The notes beneath the pieces are model-generated. The model was not told where the DNA came from, did no database searches, and worked only from the letters and a program-made list of their open reading frames with translations. A stretch of 64,000 nucleotides of DNA from assembly GCA_012842495.1 (NCBI GenBank), contig DUSS01000008.1:1-64000 (forward strand). Direction: 5' to 3'. Shown piece by piece: positions 1 to 8,865 of the stretch; within the stretch, counting starts at the first letter, position 1; the number at the start of each line of letters is the position of its first letter. This DNA is from Candidatus Fermentithermobacillaceae bacterium. Lineage in GTDB: Bacteria; Bacillota; Sulfobacillia; Fermentithermobacillales; DUSS01. A program made the translations under genes and the position numbers.

Positions 1-252
1 GCAGGGGTGCTGGAGCCGGTTCCTCGGGGTATGGTGTCTAAAGTGGTGGAGCCCGACGATACGTTGTATATGCCGTACGAAGAAGCTATCGGCGCGAGAG
101 GGTTCGACGTTTCCCCGAAAGGGGCCGGTTCTGCTTGGCCCTGGCGAGGTAGGCCGGTGACGGTCATGGGAGAATTGATGGGCCTCTGTGGGGTGATGTG
201 TTCAAGATGCCTCTGTTACCTTGCCAGGAGGGAAGGCAGGCAACGCCGCTGA
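1..252 (+). other. open frame entering from the left edge, unrecognised
   Basis: The frame is open from the first base to a TGA at 250-252, 83 codons. The first half (acidic, with a DDTLYMPYEEA stretch) looks more protein-like than the Cys- and Arg-rich tail. It could be the 3' end of a gene that starts outside the window, or a decayed tail. I do not recognise a family and there is no convincing internal ribosome site. Confidence 0.2.
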
Positions 253-260
253 TGCATTGA

Positions 261-370
261 GCGGTGGTACATCGTTTGCTCACCCGGCCTCTGCAACTTA
301 GTCGAAGCAGCAAGTTAGCAGCACCGTAACCATGCGGCGGTACCCCGTTCGTTCACCCCCGCTCTGCAAC
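261..370. repeat. two imperfect direct repeats, 73 bp apart
   Basis: The stretch at 261-297 and the stretch at 334-370 align without gaps: both start GCGG(T/C)GGTAC and both end CTCTGCAAC-like, with TCACCC in between at the same offset. The centre-to-centre distance is 73 bp. They lie in the gene-poor region about 400 bp upstream of the metal transporter. They may be regulatory or the trace of a small duplication. Confidence 0.5.
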
Positions 371-776
371 CCTCATAATATGTGCTGTTCGGATTTACCC
401 GCAGCTAAGAGTCTTTGGCGCAGCTAATCAACGAGTTCAAACAGGGCGTGGATAAGCACCGCCGGGTCTATGCCTGGTTGTGTCGCCGGCGAAAGGCTGC
501 CGACACACGGCAAGCTCGGGTGTTTGACGGGGGAAAGCGGCATTGGACCAGATGGATGCGTTGGGCACCTCGAGAGCAGTTGCTCCGGCGCCAGCTCGCC
601 CGGCGGTACCCATGGCAAGCTGTAGAACCATCTCCGGTGCTGTCAGCGTGGCATCTCACTGCGCAAACAGCGAGACGGCCAACGCAATTACTGGCGAGGT
701 GCTTTCCTCGACCACAATTTGGAAAGGCACCAGCGGTGCGACGGGCCTCTCGCGACGCTGCACAGAAGGGACCCAG
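371..776 (+). other. gene-poor leader with hairpins upstream of the Nramp gene
   Basis: No convincing gene is seen here. Two consecutive imperfect hairpins can be drawn just before the transporter start: 698-707 with 721-731 (GGTGCTTTCC against GGAAAGGCACC) and 731-740 with 751-760. I looked for the conserved cores of the M-box (Mg), yybP-ykoY (Mn) and cobalamin riboswitches and did not find them. A metal-responsive leader is possible but not shown. Confidence 0.25.
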
Positions 777-2015
777 GTGCGACCTGGGTCAGCCTCCTTA
801 ACTACTACCATCCGAAAAGTCCTGAAATATCTGGGGCCAGCATTCGTGGTGAGCGTGGCATACATGGACCCCGGCAATTTCGGTACCAACATAACAGCCG
901 GCTCGAAGTTCGGCTACTCACTTCTGTGGGTTCTCCTCTGGAGCAACATGTTCGCCATCCTGTTCCAAACTCTTTCGGCCAAGCTCGGCATCGCTACCGG
1001 GCTCACCCTTCCCGAGCAGTGCGCCAGGCTTTTCAAGCCGGGAGTAAACCGGCTCCTCTGGTGCGTAGGCGTGGCGTCAGCCGTGGCAACCAATCTCGCC
1101 GAAGTGCTGGGAGGGGCTCTCGGGTTTTACCTGCTCTTCGGAATACCTCTACTCCTCGGAGCGGCTATCACGTGCTGCACGAGCTCAGCCATCCTGGCGG
1201 TGGGCGATCGCGGCCAGAGGTTATCGGAAATGGTCATTTCGGGGTTGGTGAGCGTAATCGGTGTATGCTACGTCCTTGAGCTCTTTCTCGTGAAGCCGGA
1301 CTGGAGCGCCATCGGGCGCGGGACTCTCATCCCATCCCTGACCGGACGGAGTCTTTATGTAGCCGCCGGGATGCTGGGCGCAACGGTTATGCCCCACGTA
1401 ATCTACCTCCATTCGCATCTTGTCCTCGTCCGGCGAAAGCCTGACCGCGAAGCTATGAAGGAGCACCTCTTTCTTGAGAAGGTCGATGTGTTCGTAGCTA
1501 TGAACACAGCTTTCGTAATCAACTCAGCTATGGTGGTGATGTCCTCGGCAACCTTTTACGTTCTCGGCGTCGCCGTCGAGACCATCGAGGAAGCCCACAG
1601 AACTCTAGCTCCTCTTCTGGGCAATTTTTCGAGTTCAGCATTTGCTCTCGCCCTTCTTTGCTCAGGGCTGTCTTCCACAGCCGTAGGCATACATGCAGGC
1701 GAAATCATTACCAGGGGTTTCGTTGGACTGAGAATTCGTCCGTGGGTGGCACGCCTGGGGACGGTGGTTCCCGCTGTCGCCATCATCATGATCGGGTGGG
1801 ATCCCGTTAAGGTACTGGTTCTGAGCCAGGTGTGTCTCAGCTTTGCCTTGCCTGCGGCGATAATCCCGCTTCTACTCATAACCGGAAGACGGGACATCAT
1901 GGGGCAATTCGTGAACGACACGCCAACTGCCGTCACCGGCTGGGTGGTAGCGGGATTGATAGTGATTCTGAACGCAGCCCTCATAGTGGAAACGCTCTTA
2001 GGTGGTTTCTGGTGA
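777..2015 (+). CDS. mntH: Nramp-family divalent metal (Mn/Fe) transporter
   Basis: Proton-coupled importer of Mn2+ or Fe2+ in the cytoplasmic membrane, 412 residues, the usual Nramp length, with about 11 hydrophobic segments. The first helix holds the metal-binding DPGN motif (MDPGNFGTN) and the sixth holds the A-x-x-M-P-H motif (ATVMPH). This methionine separates true Mn/Fe Nramps from the magnesium-type NRMT relatives, which lack it. The frame is open further upstream, but the conserved N-terminus begins just after GTG 777, which has AGAAGGG a few bases before it, so I start there. It stands alone with a long upstream region; the hydrogenase promoter follows directly. Confidence 0.88.
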   Translation: MRPGSASLTTTIRKVLKYLGPAFVVSVAYMDPGNFGTNITAGSKFGYSLLWVLLWSNMFAILFQTLSAKLGIATGLTLPEQCARLFKPGVNRLLWCVGVASAVATNLAEVLGGALGFYLLFGIPLLLGAAITCCTSSAILAVGDRGQRLSEMVISGLVSVIGVCYVLELFLVKPDWSAIGRGTLIPSLTGRSLYVAAGMLGATVMPHVIYLHSHLVLVRRKPDREAMKEHLFLEKVDVFVAMNTAFVINSAMVVMSSATFYVLGVAVETIEEAHRTLAPLLGNFSSSAFALALLCSGLSSTAVGIHAGEIITRGFVGLRIRPWVARLGTVVPAVAIIMIGWDPVKVLVLSQVCLSFALPAAIIPLLLITGRRDIMGQFVNDTPTAVTGWVVAGLIVILNAALIVETLLGGFW

Positions 2016-2029
2016 TCGGGAAGCCCCTC

Positions 2030-2058
2030 TTGCGCCTTAATAGATGTAAGCATATAAT
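2030..2058 (+). promoter_or_regulatory. sigma-A-type promoter of the hydrogenase operon
   Basis: TTGCGC (2030-2035), a 17 bp spacer and a perfect TATAAT (2053-2058), ending 65 bp before the TTG start of the flavoprotein gene. The -35 box departs from TTGACA, which would suit an activated or moderate promoter. Confidence 0.6.
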
Positions 2059-2070
2059 GGCGTTAGGATA

Positions 2071-2098
2071 GTCCTCACATTCACAAATACGCGAGGAC
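2071..2098 (+). promoter_or_regulatory. inverted repeat in the hydrogenase operon leader
   Basis: GTCCTC (2071-2076) and GAGGAC (2093-2098) are perfect inverse complements separated by 16 bp, starting 12 bp after the -10 box. It could be a repressor site or an RNA hairpin at the start of the transcript. It does not match the Rex box consensus as I know it. Confidence 0.35.
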
Positions 2099-2123
2099 GT
2101 ACACGGAGAGGAGTCGTGACCGC

Positions 2124-3965
2124 TTGAGCTACGTACGTGCGCCGTCTCCCGATAAGATGGAGTCGGTTGTAGCTGAAATGATGAACAGCATGCAGCACCG
2201 GGTTGCCCTGGCACCCGCGGGGATCTGTCCGGTAGAGATGACCCTCGTGTTTCTGCGACTGTGTCATGCTCAGAGCTGCGGCAAGTGCGTGCCCTGCCGT
2301 ATCGGTCTGGGAAAGATGGCCGATATCATCTCGGACCTGGTCGAGGGACGGGGTGATCCGGCTCTTCTGTCCACGCTGGAGGCGACAGCCAGAGCAGTCC
2401 GGGATACGTCCGACTGCGTCCTTGGTGTGCATGCCGGTTCGATGGTCCTCAGGAACCTTGACGAGTTTCTGGACGATTTCCAGTCCCATGCTCTGGAATC
2501 CAGGTGCGTCGGGATCTTCGCGGGTCCCATTCCGTGCCAGTCAGCTTGCCCTGCCGGGGTGAACGTGCCGGGGTACATAGCCCTGATCCGCGAAGGGAAA
2601 CCCAAAGAAGCGGTGGCGCTCATAAGAGAAGATAACCCGCTTCCCACTGTTTGCGCCCTCATCTGCGATCATCCTTGTGAAGCTCACTGCAGGAGGCGCA
2701 TGCTCGACGATGCCGTGAACATCAGAGGACTGAAACGCTATGCGGTAGAAGCTTCGGGCGACGTCCCTCTACCCGAACCCCTACCGCCCACGGGAAAGAG
2801 AGTAGCCGTGGTGGGAGGCGGCCCGGCCGGTCTTACCTGCGCATACTACCTGGCTCTTTGGGGGCACGATGTGACCATATTCGAGAAGTACCCGAAACTC
2901 GGCGGGATGCTTCGATACGGAATCCCCGAATATCGCCTGCCTAAGGCGCTTTTGGATAAGGAAATCGAGAGGATACTGAGTCTGGGAATCCCGGCGAAGA
3001 CCTCGGTTGAGATAGGAAAGGATGCCTCCATCGAAGGTTTGCGGCGGGAATACGATGCGGTTTTCCTCGCGATTGGCTGCCACGAAGATCGCAAACTCGG
3101 AATCGAAGGGGAAGATGGTCCTGATGTGGTCTCCGCCGTCTCGTTCCTCCGCCAGGTTATCTCGGGACCGCTTCCCGTGCTCCGGGGGAAGATCGTTGCT
3201 GTCGTCGGCGGCGGGAACGTGGCCATGGACGCGGCCAGGACGGCGGTTCGTCTCGGTGCTCGCGAGGTGAAGCTCGTGTACAGGCGGAGGAGAGAAGATA
3301 TGCCCGCCGATCCGAAAGAGGTAACCGGTGCCCTCGAGGAAGGGGTGGACCTGATTGACCTCGCCGCGCCCGTCCGGGTAACCCGGAACGACAGGGGCAC
3401 GGTTACCGGCTTGGTCATAAGACCTATGGTGGCAGGCCCCATCGACGATTCAGGTAGGCCCAGGCCGGTTCCCGCGGGAAGACCCGATGAGACCGTCGAG
3501 TGCGACGTGATAATAGTGGCGATTGGTCAGTCATCCGAATCCAGGCGGTTCAAAGAGGAAGGGATCCCCACGAATAGGGACCTTTTGGTCACCGGAGAAG
3601 ATCTCAGCGTCCCCGGTATACCCGGGGTTTTCGCGGGAGGCGACTGTGTGAGCGGACCGGCCACGGCTGTGAAGGCCGTCGGCCACGGCAAGACAGCGGC
3701 TTTAAATATCCACACGTACCTCGGAGGAGAACCGGTGGAGACCGCTCGACATCCCATTCCGCCGGCAAGACCTTCAGATATGATGCCTTCAGGACGCGTG
3801 GAGCTGAAAGAGCGGTCGCCGCTGACCAGGGTGAGAGACTTCAGGATGGTGGAAAATGGCATGTCCACCGAGGAAGCTCTTAGAGAAGCGCAGAGATGTC
3901 TCAGGTGCGATCACTACGGCTGTGCTCCTTTGAGGAGCGGGAGGTGGTACGCGTGGTCAAGATAA
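2124..3965 (+). CDS. NuoF C-terminal-like / GltD-like NAD(P)H oxidoreductase fusion
   Basis: Flavoprotein of 613 residues that probably passes electrons between NAD(P)H and the hydrogenase encoded next. Residues about 45-100 carry a NuoF N3-type [4Fe-4S] site (SCGKCVPCR and a later DCVLG). Then comes a glutamate-synthase small-subunit-like module: cysteine motifs CQSACPAG and CALICDHPCEAHC, the FAD fold VVGGGPAGLTCA near 229, the NAD(P) fold VVGGGNVAMDAA near 355, and the GDCVSGPATAV FAD motif near the end. There is no FMN/NADH-binding NuoF core, so pyridine nucleotide must use the GltD part. The start is TTG 2124 with GGAGAGGAG 10 bases upstream. Its 3' end overlaps the start of hydA by 13 bp, suggesting translational coupling. 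Confidence 0.85.
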   Translation: MSYVRAPSPDKMESVVAEMMNSMQHRVALAPAGICPVEMTLVFLRLCHAQSCGKCVPCRIGLGKMADIISDLVEGRGDPALLSTLEATARAVRDTSDCVLGVHAGSMVLRNLDEFLDDFQSHALESRCVGIFAGPIPCQSACPAGVNVPGYIALIREGKPKEAVALIREDNPLPTVCALICDHPCEAHCRRRMLDDAVNIRGLKRYAVEASGDVPLPEPLPPTGKRVAVVGGGPAGLTCAYYLALWGHDVTIFEKYPKLGGMLRYGIPEYRLPKALLDKEIERILSLGIPAKTSVEIGKDASIEGLRREYDAVFLAIGCHEDRKLGIEGEDGPDVVSAVSFLRQVISGPLPVLRGKIVAVVGGGNVAMDAARTAVRLGAREVKLVYRRRREDMPADPKEVTGALEEGVDLIDLAAPVRVTRNDRGTVTGLVIRPMVAGPIDDSGRPRPVPAGRPDETVECDVIIVAIGQSSESRRFKEEGIPTNRDLLVTGEDLSVPGIPGVFAGGDCVSGPATAVKAVGHGKTAALNIHTYLGGEPVETARHPIPPARPSDMMPSGRVELKERSPLTRVRDFRMVENGMSTEEALREAQRCLRCDHYGCAPLRSGRWYAWSR

Positions 3966-5755
3966 CCATCGATGGGAAAGAAGTAACGGCATCGCCCGAA
4001 TCCACTATCCTGGAGGCCGCGACAAAAGCAGGGTTTCGGATACCCACGCTGTGTCATCTGAAAGGCATCAACGAGGTGGGTGCCTGTCGGGTATGCGTAG
4101 TGGAAATAGAGGGTGTCGAAAAACTCGTGACAGCCTGCAATACCACGGTCCGGGATGGTATGTCCGTGCTGACGGCCAGTCCAAGGGTGAGGGAAGCCAG
4201 GCGAACTGTGGTGGAGCTCCTCCTTTCCGAGCACGACTGTAACTGTCCGACCTGTCCGCGAAACGGCAAGTGCGATCTTCAAAGCCTGGCTGAAAAACTC
4301 GGAGTCAGGACTCAGAAGTATCACTCTTCGACTCCGCAGGGAGAACCGGACACGTCAAGTCCTTCGCTGGTCAAGGACCCGCGCAAATGCATTCTGTGCT
4401 ATCGCTGCGTAAGCGTGTGTGACCGGGTTCAGTCCATGGGCATCTGGACGATTACAGGGGCGGGGGGCCATACCCAGGTTGTTCCCGAGGGAGGCGCGCC
4501 CCTGGCTCACACCGCTTGTACTTATTGCGGACAGTGCGTGGTAAGTTGCCCGGTAGGCGCCCTCTCGGAGAAGGACGACCGGGATGCTGCCTGGGAGCTT
4601 TTGAACTTCAGAAATCACGGAAAGCGGATTGTAACCCAGGTAGCACCCGCCGTGAGAGCGTCCTGGGGTGAAGCTCTCGGCCTTCCCCGGAGCGTGGCCA
4701 CCCCGGGAAGGCTCGTGGCCGCCTTGAAGCACATAGGTTTCGATCTCGTGTTCGATACCTGTTTTGCTGCCGATGTTACCGTGATGGAGGAGGCGGCGGA
4801 GCTCCTCCGCAGAGCGGGTCTGGTGGAAGGCCAGCGGTCGCACGGCGGTCTGAATGCCCGCCGAATGCCGATGTTTACGTCCTGTTGCCCGGCCTGGGTC
4901 AGGTTTCTCGGAGCGGAATACCCCGAGTTCCTTCCGTGCCTGTCAAGTGCTAAATCTCCTCAGCAGATGTTCGGCGCCCTCGCCAAGACTTACTGGGCGC
5001 AGAGCATCGGCATCGGCGCCGGGGATATAAAAGTCCTCTCGCTGATGCCGTGCACGGCCAAGAAATATGAAGCATCCCTTGACGTCATGAATTCCAGCGG
5101 CTTTCGGGATGTGGACGTGACGCTCACAACCAGGGAAATATCTTCGCTCATCATGGAAGAGGGCGTCAGAGTAGAGAATCTTCCGGAAATGGATTTCGAT
5201 GCTCCGTTGGGGCTGGCGTCGGGGGCCGGCGTGATCTTTGGAAGTACGGGAGGCGTAATGGAAGCCGCTTTAAGAACGGCCTATTACCTGGCCACGGGGA
5301 AGAATCCCCCTGTGGACGCATTCAGAGTCGTACGTGGCACAGGAGGCAGGAGAGAGGCGCAGTTTGATGTCGCAGGGAAGACTCTGAGAGTTGCCGTCGT
5401 GCACGGTCTGGGAAATGCCAGGACGCTTTTGGAAGACATCAAGGCGAAGAGGGTCGCCTATGACTTCGTCGAAGTGATGGCGTGCCCCGGAGGATGCGCC
5501 GGCGGAGGCGGCCAGCCGTATGCGCAGGGATTCGAGTACAATCCCGAAGCCAGAGCCAGGGCCCAAACCCTTTACGGCATCGATGACAAAGCGCCCGTCA
5601 GGTTCGCCCACGAGAACCCGGCCGTGATCGAGCTTTACGACAAGTTCCTCAAAACCCCCGGGGGAGAGCTTTCTGAGAAACTCCTCCATACCGATCACAG
5701 GTTATGGGGCATACAAGCCAGATCCAGGAGGGTTATGGCTGCGGCCGCCACGTAA
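3953..5755 (+). CDS. hydA: [FeFe]-hydrogenase catalytic subunit, NuoG-like N-terminus
   Basis: Catalyses reversible H2 formation; 600 residues. In order: a [2Fe-2S] domain (GACRVC), the His-Cys cluster motif (HDCNCPTCPRNGKC), two [4Fe-4S] motifs (CILCYRCVSVC and CTYCGQCVVSC), then the H-cluster domain with all three signatures intact: FTSCCPAW near residue 308, MPCTAKKYE near 364 and EVMACPGGCAGGGGQP near 508. This is the group A (catalytic, cytosolic) layout. I chose GTG 3953 because GGGAGGTGG lies 6 bases upstream; GTG 3944 is a possible alternative. Paired with the preceding flavoprotein it should be an NAD(P)-linked, perhaps ferredoxin-assisted, hydrogenase; whether it bifurcates cannot be read from sequence. 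Confidence 0.95.
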   Translation: MVKITIDGKEVTASPESTILEAATKAGFRIPTLCHLKGINEVGACRVCVVEIEGVEKLVTACNTTVRDGMSVLTASPRVREARRTVVELLLSEHDCNCPTCPRNGKCDLQSLAEKLGVRTQKYHSSTPQGEPDTSSPSLVKDPRKCILCYRCVSVCDRVQSMGIWTITGAGGHTQVVPEGGAPLAHTACTYCGQCVVSCPVGALSEKDDRDAAWELLNFRNHGKRIVTQVAPAVRASWGEALGLPRSVATPGRLVAALKHIGFDLVFDTCFAADVTVMEEAAELLRRAGLVEGQRSHGGLNARRMPMFTSCCPAWVRFLGAEYPEFLPCLSSAKSPQQMFGALAKTYWAQSIGIGAGDIKVLSLMPCTAKKYEASLDVMNSSGFRDVDVTLTTREISSLIMEEGVRVENLPEMDFDAPLGLASGAGVIFGSTGGVMEAALRTAYYLATGKNPPVDAFRVVRGTGGRREAQFDVAGKTLRVAVVHGLGNARTLLEDIKAKRVAYDFVEVMACPGGCAGGGGQPYAQGFEYNPEARARAQTLYGIDDKAPVRFAHENPAVIELYDKFLKTPGGELSEKLLHTDHRLWGIQARSRRVMAAAAT

Positions 5756-5786
5756 GTTGCATAGCTTCTTGCGACGCCGTGCGTGT

Positions 5787-6977
5787 TTATACGCGCACGA
5801 CGGTAACTTTTTTCCCAAGGGATTCGAGGATCTTGCTGATCTCCTCGATCATTTTCGGCTTGAGCTGAAGGGTTACGGGCAGGTCCGGACTCTGGTGTGC
5901 CGGATTGATCGCTGAACCGAGCAGGATGAGGATGTCGTCTGACTCCAGCAGTATGCTCGTAAGCCGGGAAGCTCCGTCCGCCTGGTACACGAATTCGCTG
6001 CGCGGGAGCCCTTGCTTGAGGTAAGATAGGGTCTTTTCCAGGGTGAGAGTGCCTTCTGCCACCAGATCGATACCATCGATGAATCCGGTAGGAGGCACTC
6101 CTTTTTTCATCGAAGCGAGGTTCACCGTAAGTTCGCGTCCAAGTTCTCTTGCCACTACCTGGCTGGTTGATCCACCGCACACCACCTTTTTGCCTGGAGA
6201 CTCCATCAGGTAACGCACAACCTGCGCGTCGTTCTCCCTCTTCTTCGGGAGACCTACCATCATCGTCAGGAACCGGGGCTGCCTGGATTTGATGACGACG
6301 ACCGCCGCGTCGTCCCCGGGCTTGCCTTGATAGAGCCGGCGCGTGACTTCGGCCAGGTCGTCGGCGGCTTCCTGAGCTGTGGCGAACGCCGGGACTGTCC
6401 TGGATAAATACTGTCCGACTCGTTCCCAGGACCATCCCAGGTTCCACACGTTCCCGAGGCCTGCATGGATGACTCCGTCGCTCACCATGACCACCCACGA
6501 GTCCGGTTCCAGATTGAACCTGGCCTCGCTTATCGTGCGGCCGCTCACCGTGCGCTTGGACCTGTCGAGGGGAAGGAGCTCTCGACCCTTTCCGAAGAAG
6601 GCGGGAGGATTGTCGTACTCGGCGAGATACGCCTCTCCCGATTCGGATGCCTGCAGCACACTGAAGGTGGAATAAGCGATCTTCCTGACCTCGCATACGG
6701 GAAGGGTCCTCGCCAGACAGTCGACGACTTCGTCGAGGCCGCACTTGTACCTGAGCATTCCGACCGACAGCTTAGCTGTGAGGCCCGACAAGATGTTAGC
6801 TTTAACGCCGCTTCCCAGACCGTCCGCCAGCGCGACTATGAGCGAAGAACCTTCCCTGACTACCTCCACCGAATCGCCGGGTAGGTCTTCTCCGTGCTTC
6901 GCCAGGACCGCGAAGCCCACATCAAGCTTAACGGCCCCTGCGGGCGCTTCTTGACGCTTCGCCGCGGCGGTCGCCAT
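5787..6977 (-). CDS. SpoIIE/PP2C-type serine phosphatase beside sensory hydrogenase
   Basis: Metal-dependent protein phosphatase of 396 residues. The PP2C/SpoIIE fold covers roughly residues 18-230, with acidic metal ligands in ALADGLGSG, VMVSDGV and GKPGDDAAVVV. The remaining 165 residues form a second, mixed alpha/beta domain I do not recognise. It is encoded just after the sensory [FeFe]-hydrogenase on the same strand. That neighbour pair is the known signature of group C3 [FeFe]-hydrogenases, so the phosphatase is the likely output of H2 or redox sensing. Start ATG 6977 has GGAAAGGAGC upstream. It converges with hydA, with 31 bp between the two stops. Confidence 0.85.
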   Translation of the reverse strand: MATAAAKRQEAPAGAVKLDVGFAVLAKHGEDLPGDSVEVVREGSSLIVALADGLGSGVKANILSGLTAKLSVGMLRYKCGLDEVVDCLARTLPVCEVRKIAYSTFSVLQASESGEAYLAEYDNPPAFFGKGRELLPLDRSKRTVSGRTISEARFNLEPDSWVVMVSDGVIHAGLGNVWNLGWSWERVGQYLSRTVPAFATAQEAADDLAEVTRRLYQGKPGDDAAVVVIKSRQPRFLTMMVGLPKKRENDAQVVRYLMESPGKKVVCGGSTSQVVARELGRELTVNLASMKKGVPPTGFIDGIDLVAEGTLTLEKTLSYLKQGLPRSEFVYQADGASRLTSILLESDDILILLGSAINPAHQSPDLPVTLQLKPKMIEEISKILESLGKKVTVVRV

Positions 6978-7029
6978 CTATCTGTGCGCTCCTTTCCTTA
7001 TCCATCCTCGACCACAGGAAAAGCGGCTT

Positions 7030-8775
7030 TCATTTCTCGGATTCATCCTCCGGTTGCTTGATAAGCTTTAAGAGCTGGCTCAGCGAACCTCTGGTCTCCG
7101 CAACGGTCTCCCCTAGCAGTCCGGCGATCTTCTGAACCACGGTCATCTGGCGGTCGATGACCTGTTCCACCCGCCTGGCAGTTTCCTCTCGAACCCGCCT
7201 CAGCTCTTCGGACTCCTGATGCTCCCGGGTTCGGTCGGTGAAGATCGCGACCACCACCCGCTGAGCCGGCTCCCAGAACGAGGTGATTTCAACGAACCTC
7301 GAGTTCACTTCCCCGGTGGTACGGGTAGCTTTCTCCCCGTTGGTCCACACCTTGAGGAAGAGGTCGTCCCCGAGTACGCTTCTGGCATCCTGCTTGATTG
7401 CCTCTTTTCTAGATATACCCAGTAGGGTTTCGGCTGCCGGGTTCAGGTCCAGGATGCCTCCGTCTTCGGCCATGACTACTATCCCGTTAGGTACGGACTC
7501 GACGACCAGCGTCGCCATGGACTCGGCCTTCTCCCTCATAAACGGAATGCACAGCGTGGGGTCGGCAAGGCCTCTGTAACAAGCTTTAGCTTTCTCGCGG
7601 CAGCTGGGAAACCCGCACGCACCGCAATTGAGTTCATCTTCCGGTCGGACCTTCCCGGTTATCGCCAGTATCCGGCGGATTTCCTCTTCCGGTACGTCAT
7701 CCAAATGCGCCTTCCTGTTGCGAAACGCCGTCCGGGTGAGCTTGAAGACCTCGTCTTCGGTTTCCAGCTGGCTGTCTAAGGCCGGTGGGGTTTCAACGCC
7801 GGATGATGCGTAATACTCTATGAGCTTTCTTCGCCTGGATACGAGGTCGAGGTCGTTTTCGACTGCTGGACCTGCGAGACAGCCGCCAGGGCATGCCATC
7901 ATTTCCACCAGATCCGGTCCGGGTTCGCCCTGGACGAAGTGCCTGAGAGCGTCCATGCAGCGGTCCATACCCGACACTAGAGCAACCCGGGGGGACATCC
8001 AGTCCTCTACGATCCGGGCGGAGCTTAAGAGGCCGCCTTCGGCCGGGAAGAGACGTGCCCGGCCCGGCACCGGAGGATCGAAAGGTTCCTTGGGAAGGGA
8101 GCTGGATTCGATGCCAAGGCTGGTCGCCCAGTCGAGGACCTCACGGTACGTCAGGACCACATCCACGGCGTCCATGTTTTCGCTGCGGCGGATCTCATCT
8201 TTCTTTGCGACACAGGGTCCGATGAAGACGACGCGGGCGCCGGGATATATCGACTTCAGGTACCGCCCCATGACGATCATCGGGGAAGCTACGGGGGCGA
8301 GATATGGGATAACTTCAGGGAAGTGTTTCTCCACCAGGTTGACCACCGCGGGGCATGCCGTGGCAATGACTTTCCGGCCGTTGCGCTGGAAGAAGCGGGC
8401 GTGCGCTCGGGCTACGATCTCGGCACCGAAAGCAGTCTCGCACACGGCGGAAAAGCCGAGCTTCCTGAGGAGGGCAGGGAACACCGTGGCGTCATCGAAA
8501 GGCAGGGAAGCTACAAACGACGGCGCAACCTCAGCTATCACCGGTCCTCGTCTTAAGAGGGCCTTAACGAACCCGGTGTCGTCCGATGGACGTTTCGCTT
8601 TTTGCGGGCACACGGTGACGCACTTGCCGCAAAACACGCAGGTTTCCTCTTCGACGGTTAGATAGAGGTCCTTGTCAGTTTCTCCCTTGTTGACCCTTAT
8701 GGCTTTCACCGGGCATTCTCTAAGACACTTGTAACAGTCTCTGCATCTTGCTTTTATCGTTTCTATGACGGGCAT
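7030..8775 (-). CDS. sensory [FeFe]-hydrogenase with Fe-S and PAS domains (group C type)
   Basis: 581 residues. Two N-terminal [4Fe-4S] motifs (CRDCYKCLRECP, CVFCGKCVTVCP) lead into an H-cluster domain whose signatures are altered: TACP instead of TSCCP, so the proton-relay cysteine is alanine; GPCVAKKDE; and EMMACPGGCLAGPA without the GGGQP tail. The alanine change is the one described for sensory enzymes such as Thermotoga HydS. Next come an RnfB-like four-Cys Fe-S domain (CGACGFPSC...CYRG...C, near 385), a PAS domain (about 420-520) and a C-terminal coiled coil. The protein should sense H2 or redox state and pass it to the phosphatase encoded 52 bp downstream, not turn over H2 quickly. Confidence 0.92.
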   Translation of the reverse strand: MPVIETIKARCRDCYKCLRECPVKAIRVNKGETDKDLYLTVEEETCVFCGKCVTVCPQKAKRPSDDTGFVKALLRRGPVIAEVAPSFVASLPFDDATVFPALLRKLGFSAVCETAFGAEIVARAHARFFQRNGRKVIATACPAVVNLVEKHFPEVIPYLAPVASPMIVMGRYLKSIYPGARVVFIGPCVAKKDEIRRSENMDAVDVVLTYREVLDWATSLGIESSSLPKEPFDPPVPGRARLFPAEGGLLSSARIVEDWMSPRVALVSGMDRCMDALRHFVQGEPGPDLVEMMACPGGCLAGPAVENDLDLVSRRRKLIEYYASSGVETPPALDSQLETEDEVFKLTRTAFRNRKAHLDDVPEEEIRRILAITGKVRPEDELNCGACGFPSCREKAKACYRGLADPTLCIPFMREKAESMATLVVESVPNGIVVMAEDGGILDLNPAAETLLGISRKEAIKQDARSVLGDDLFLKVWTNGEKATRTTGEVNSRFVEITSFWEPAQRVVVAIFTDRTREHQESEELRRVREETARRVEQVIDRQMTVVQKIAGLLGETVAETRGSLSQLLKLIKQPEDESEK

Positions 8776-8809
8776 CCTATCCGCTCCTTAACACTGCTTA
8801 ACCCACCGA

Positions 8810-8856
8810 AAGTGGCTCATCCAGAAAAGTGGCTTATCGAGGGAAGTGGGTCACCC
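8810..8856. repeat. three tandem 17-bp repeats between sensory-operon genes
   Basis: AAGTGGCTCATCC, AAGTGGCTTATCG and AAGTGGGTCACCC begin at 8810, 8827 and 8844, an exact 17 bp period. They fill the gap between the small [2Fe-2S] gene and the sensory hydrogenase gene, just upstream of the latter's ribosome site on the minus strand. The spacing suggests a multi-copy binding site or a slipped duplication. Confidence 0.55.
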
Positions 8857-8865
8857 GCCGGAAGG

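Noticed and set aside
371-776. Metal-sensing riboswitch (M-box or yybP-ykoY) before the Nramp gene
   Set aside because: The conserved cores of both classes are not found; only generic hairpins are seen.
543-776. Long N-terminal extension of the Nramp protein
   Set aside because: The stretch has no membrane or conserved character and a good GTG start with a ribosome site lies at 777.
5778-5803. Bidirectional terminator between hydA and the phosphatase gene
   Set aside because: CCGTGCG and CGCACGACGG can pair imperfectly, but the stem spans the phosphatase stop codon and has no U tract on either strand.
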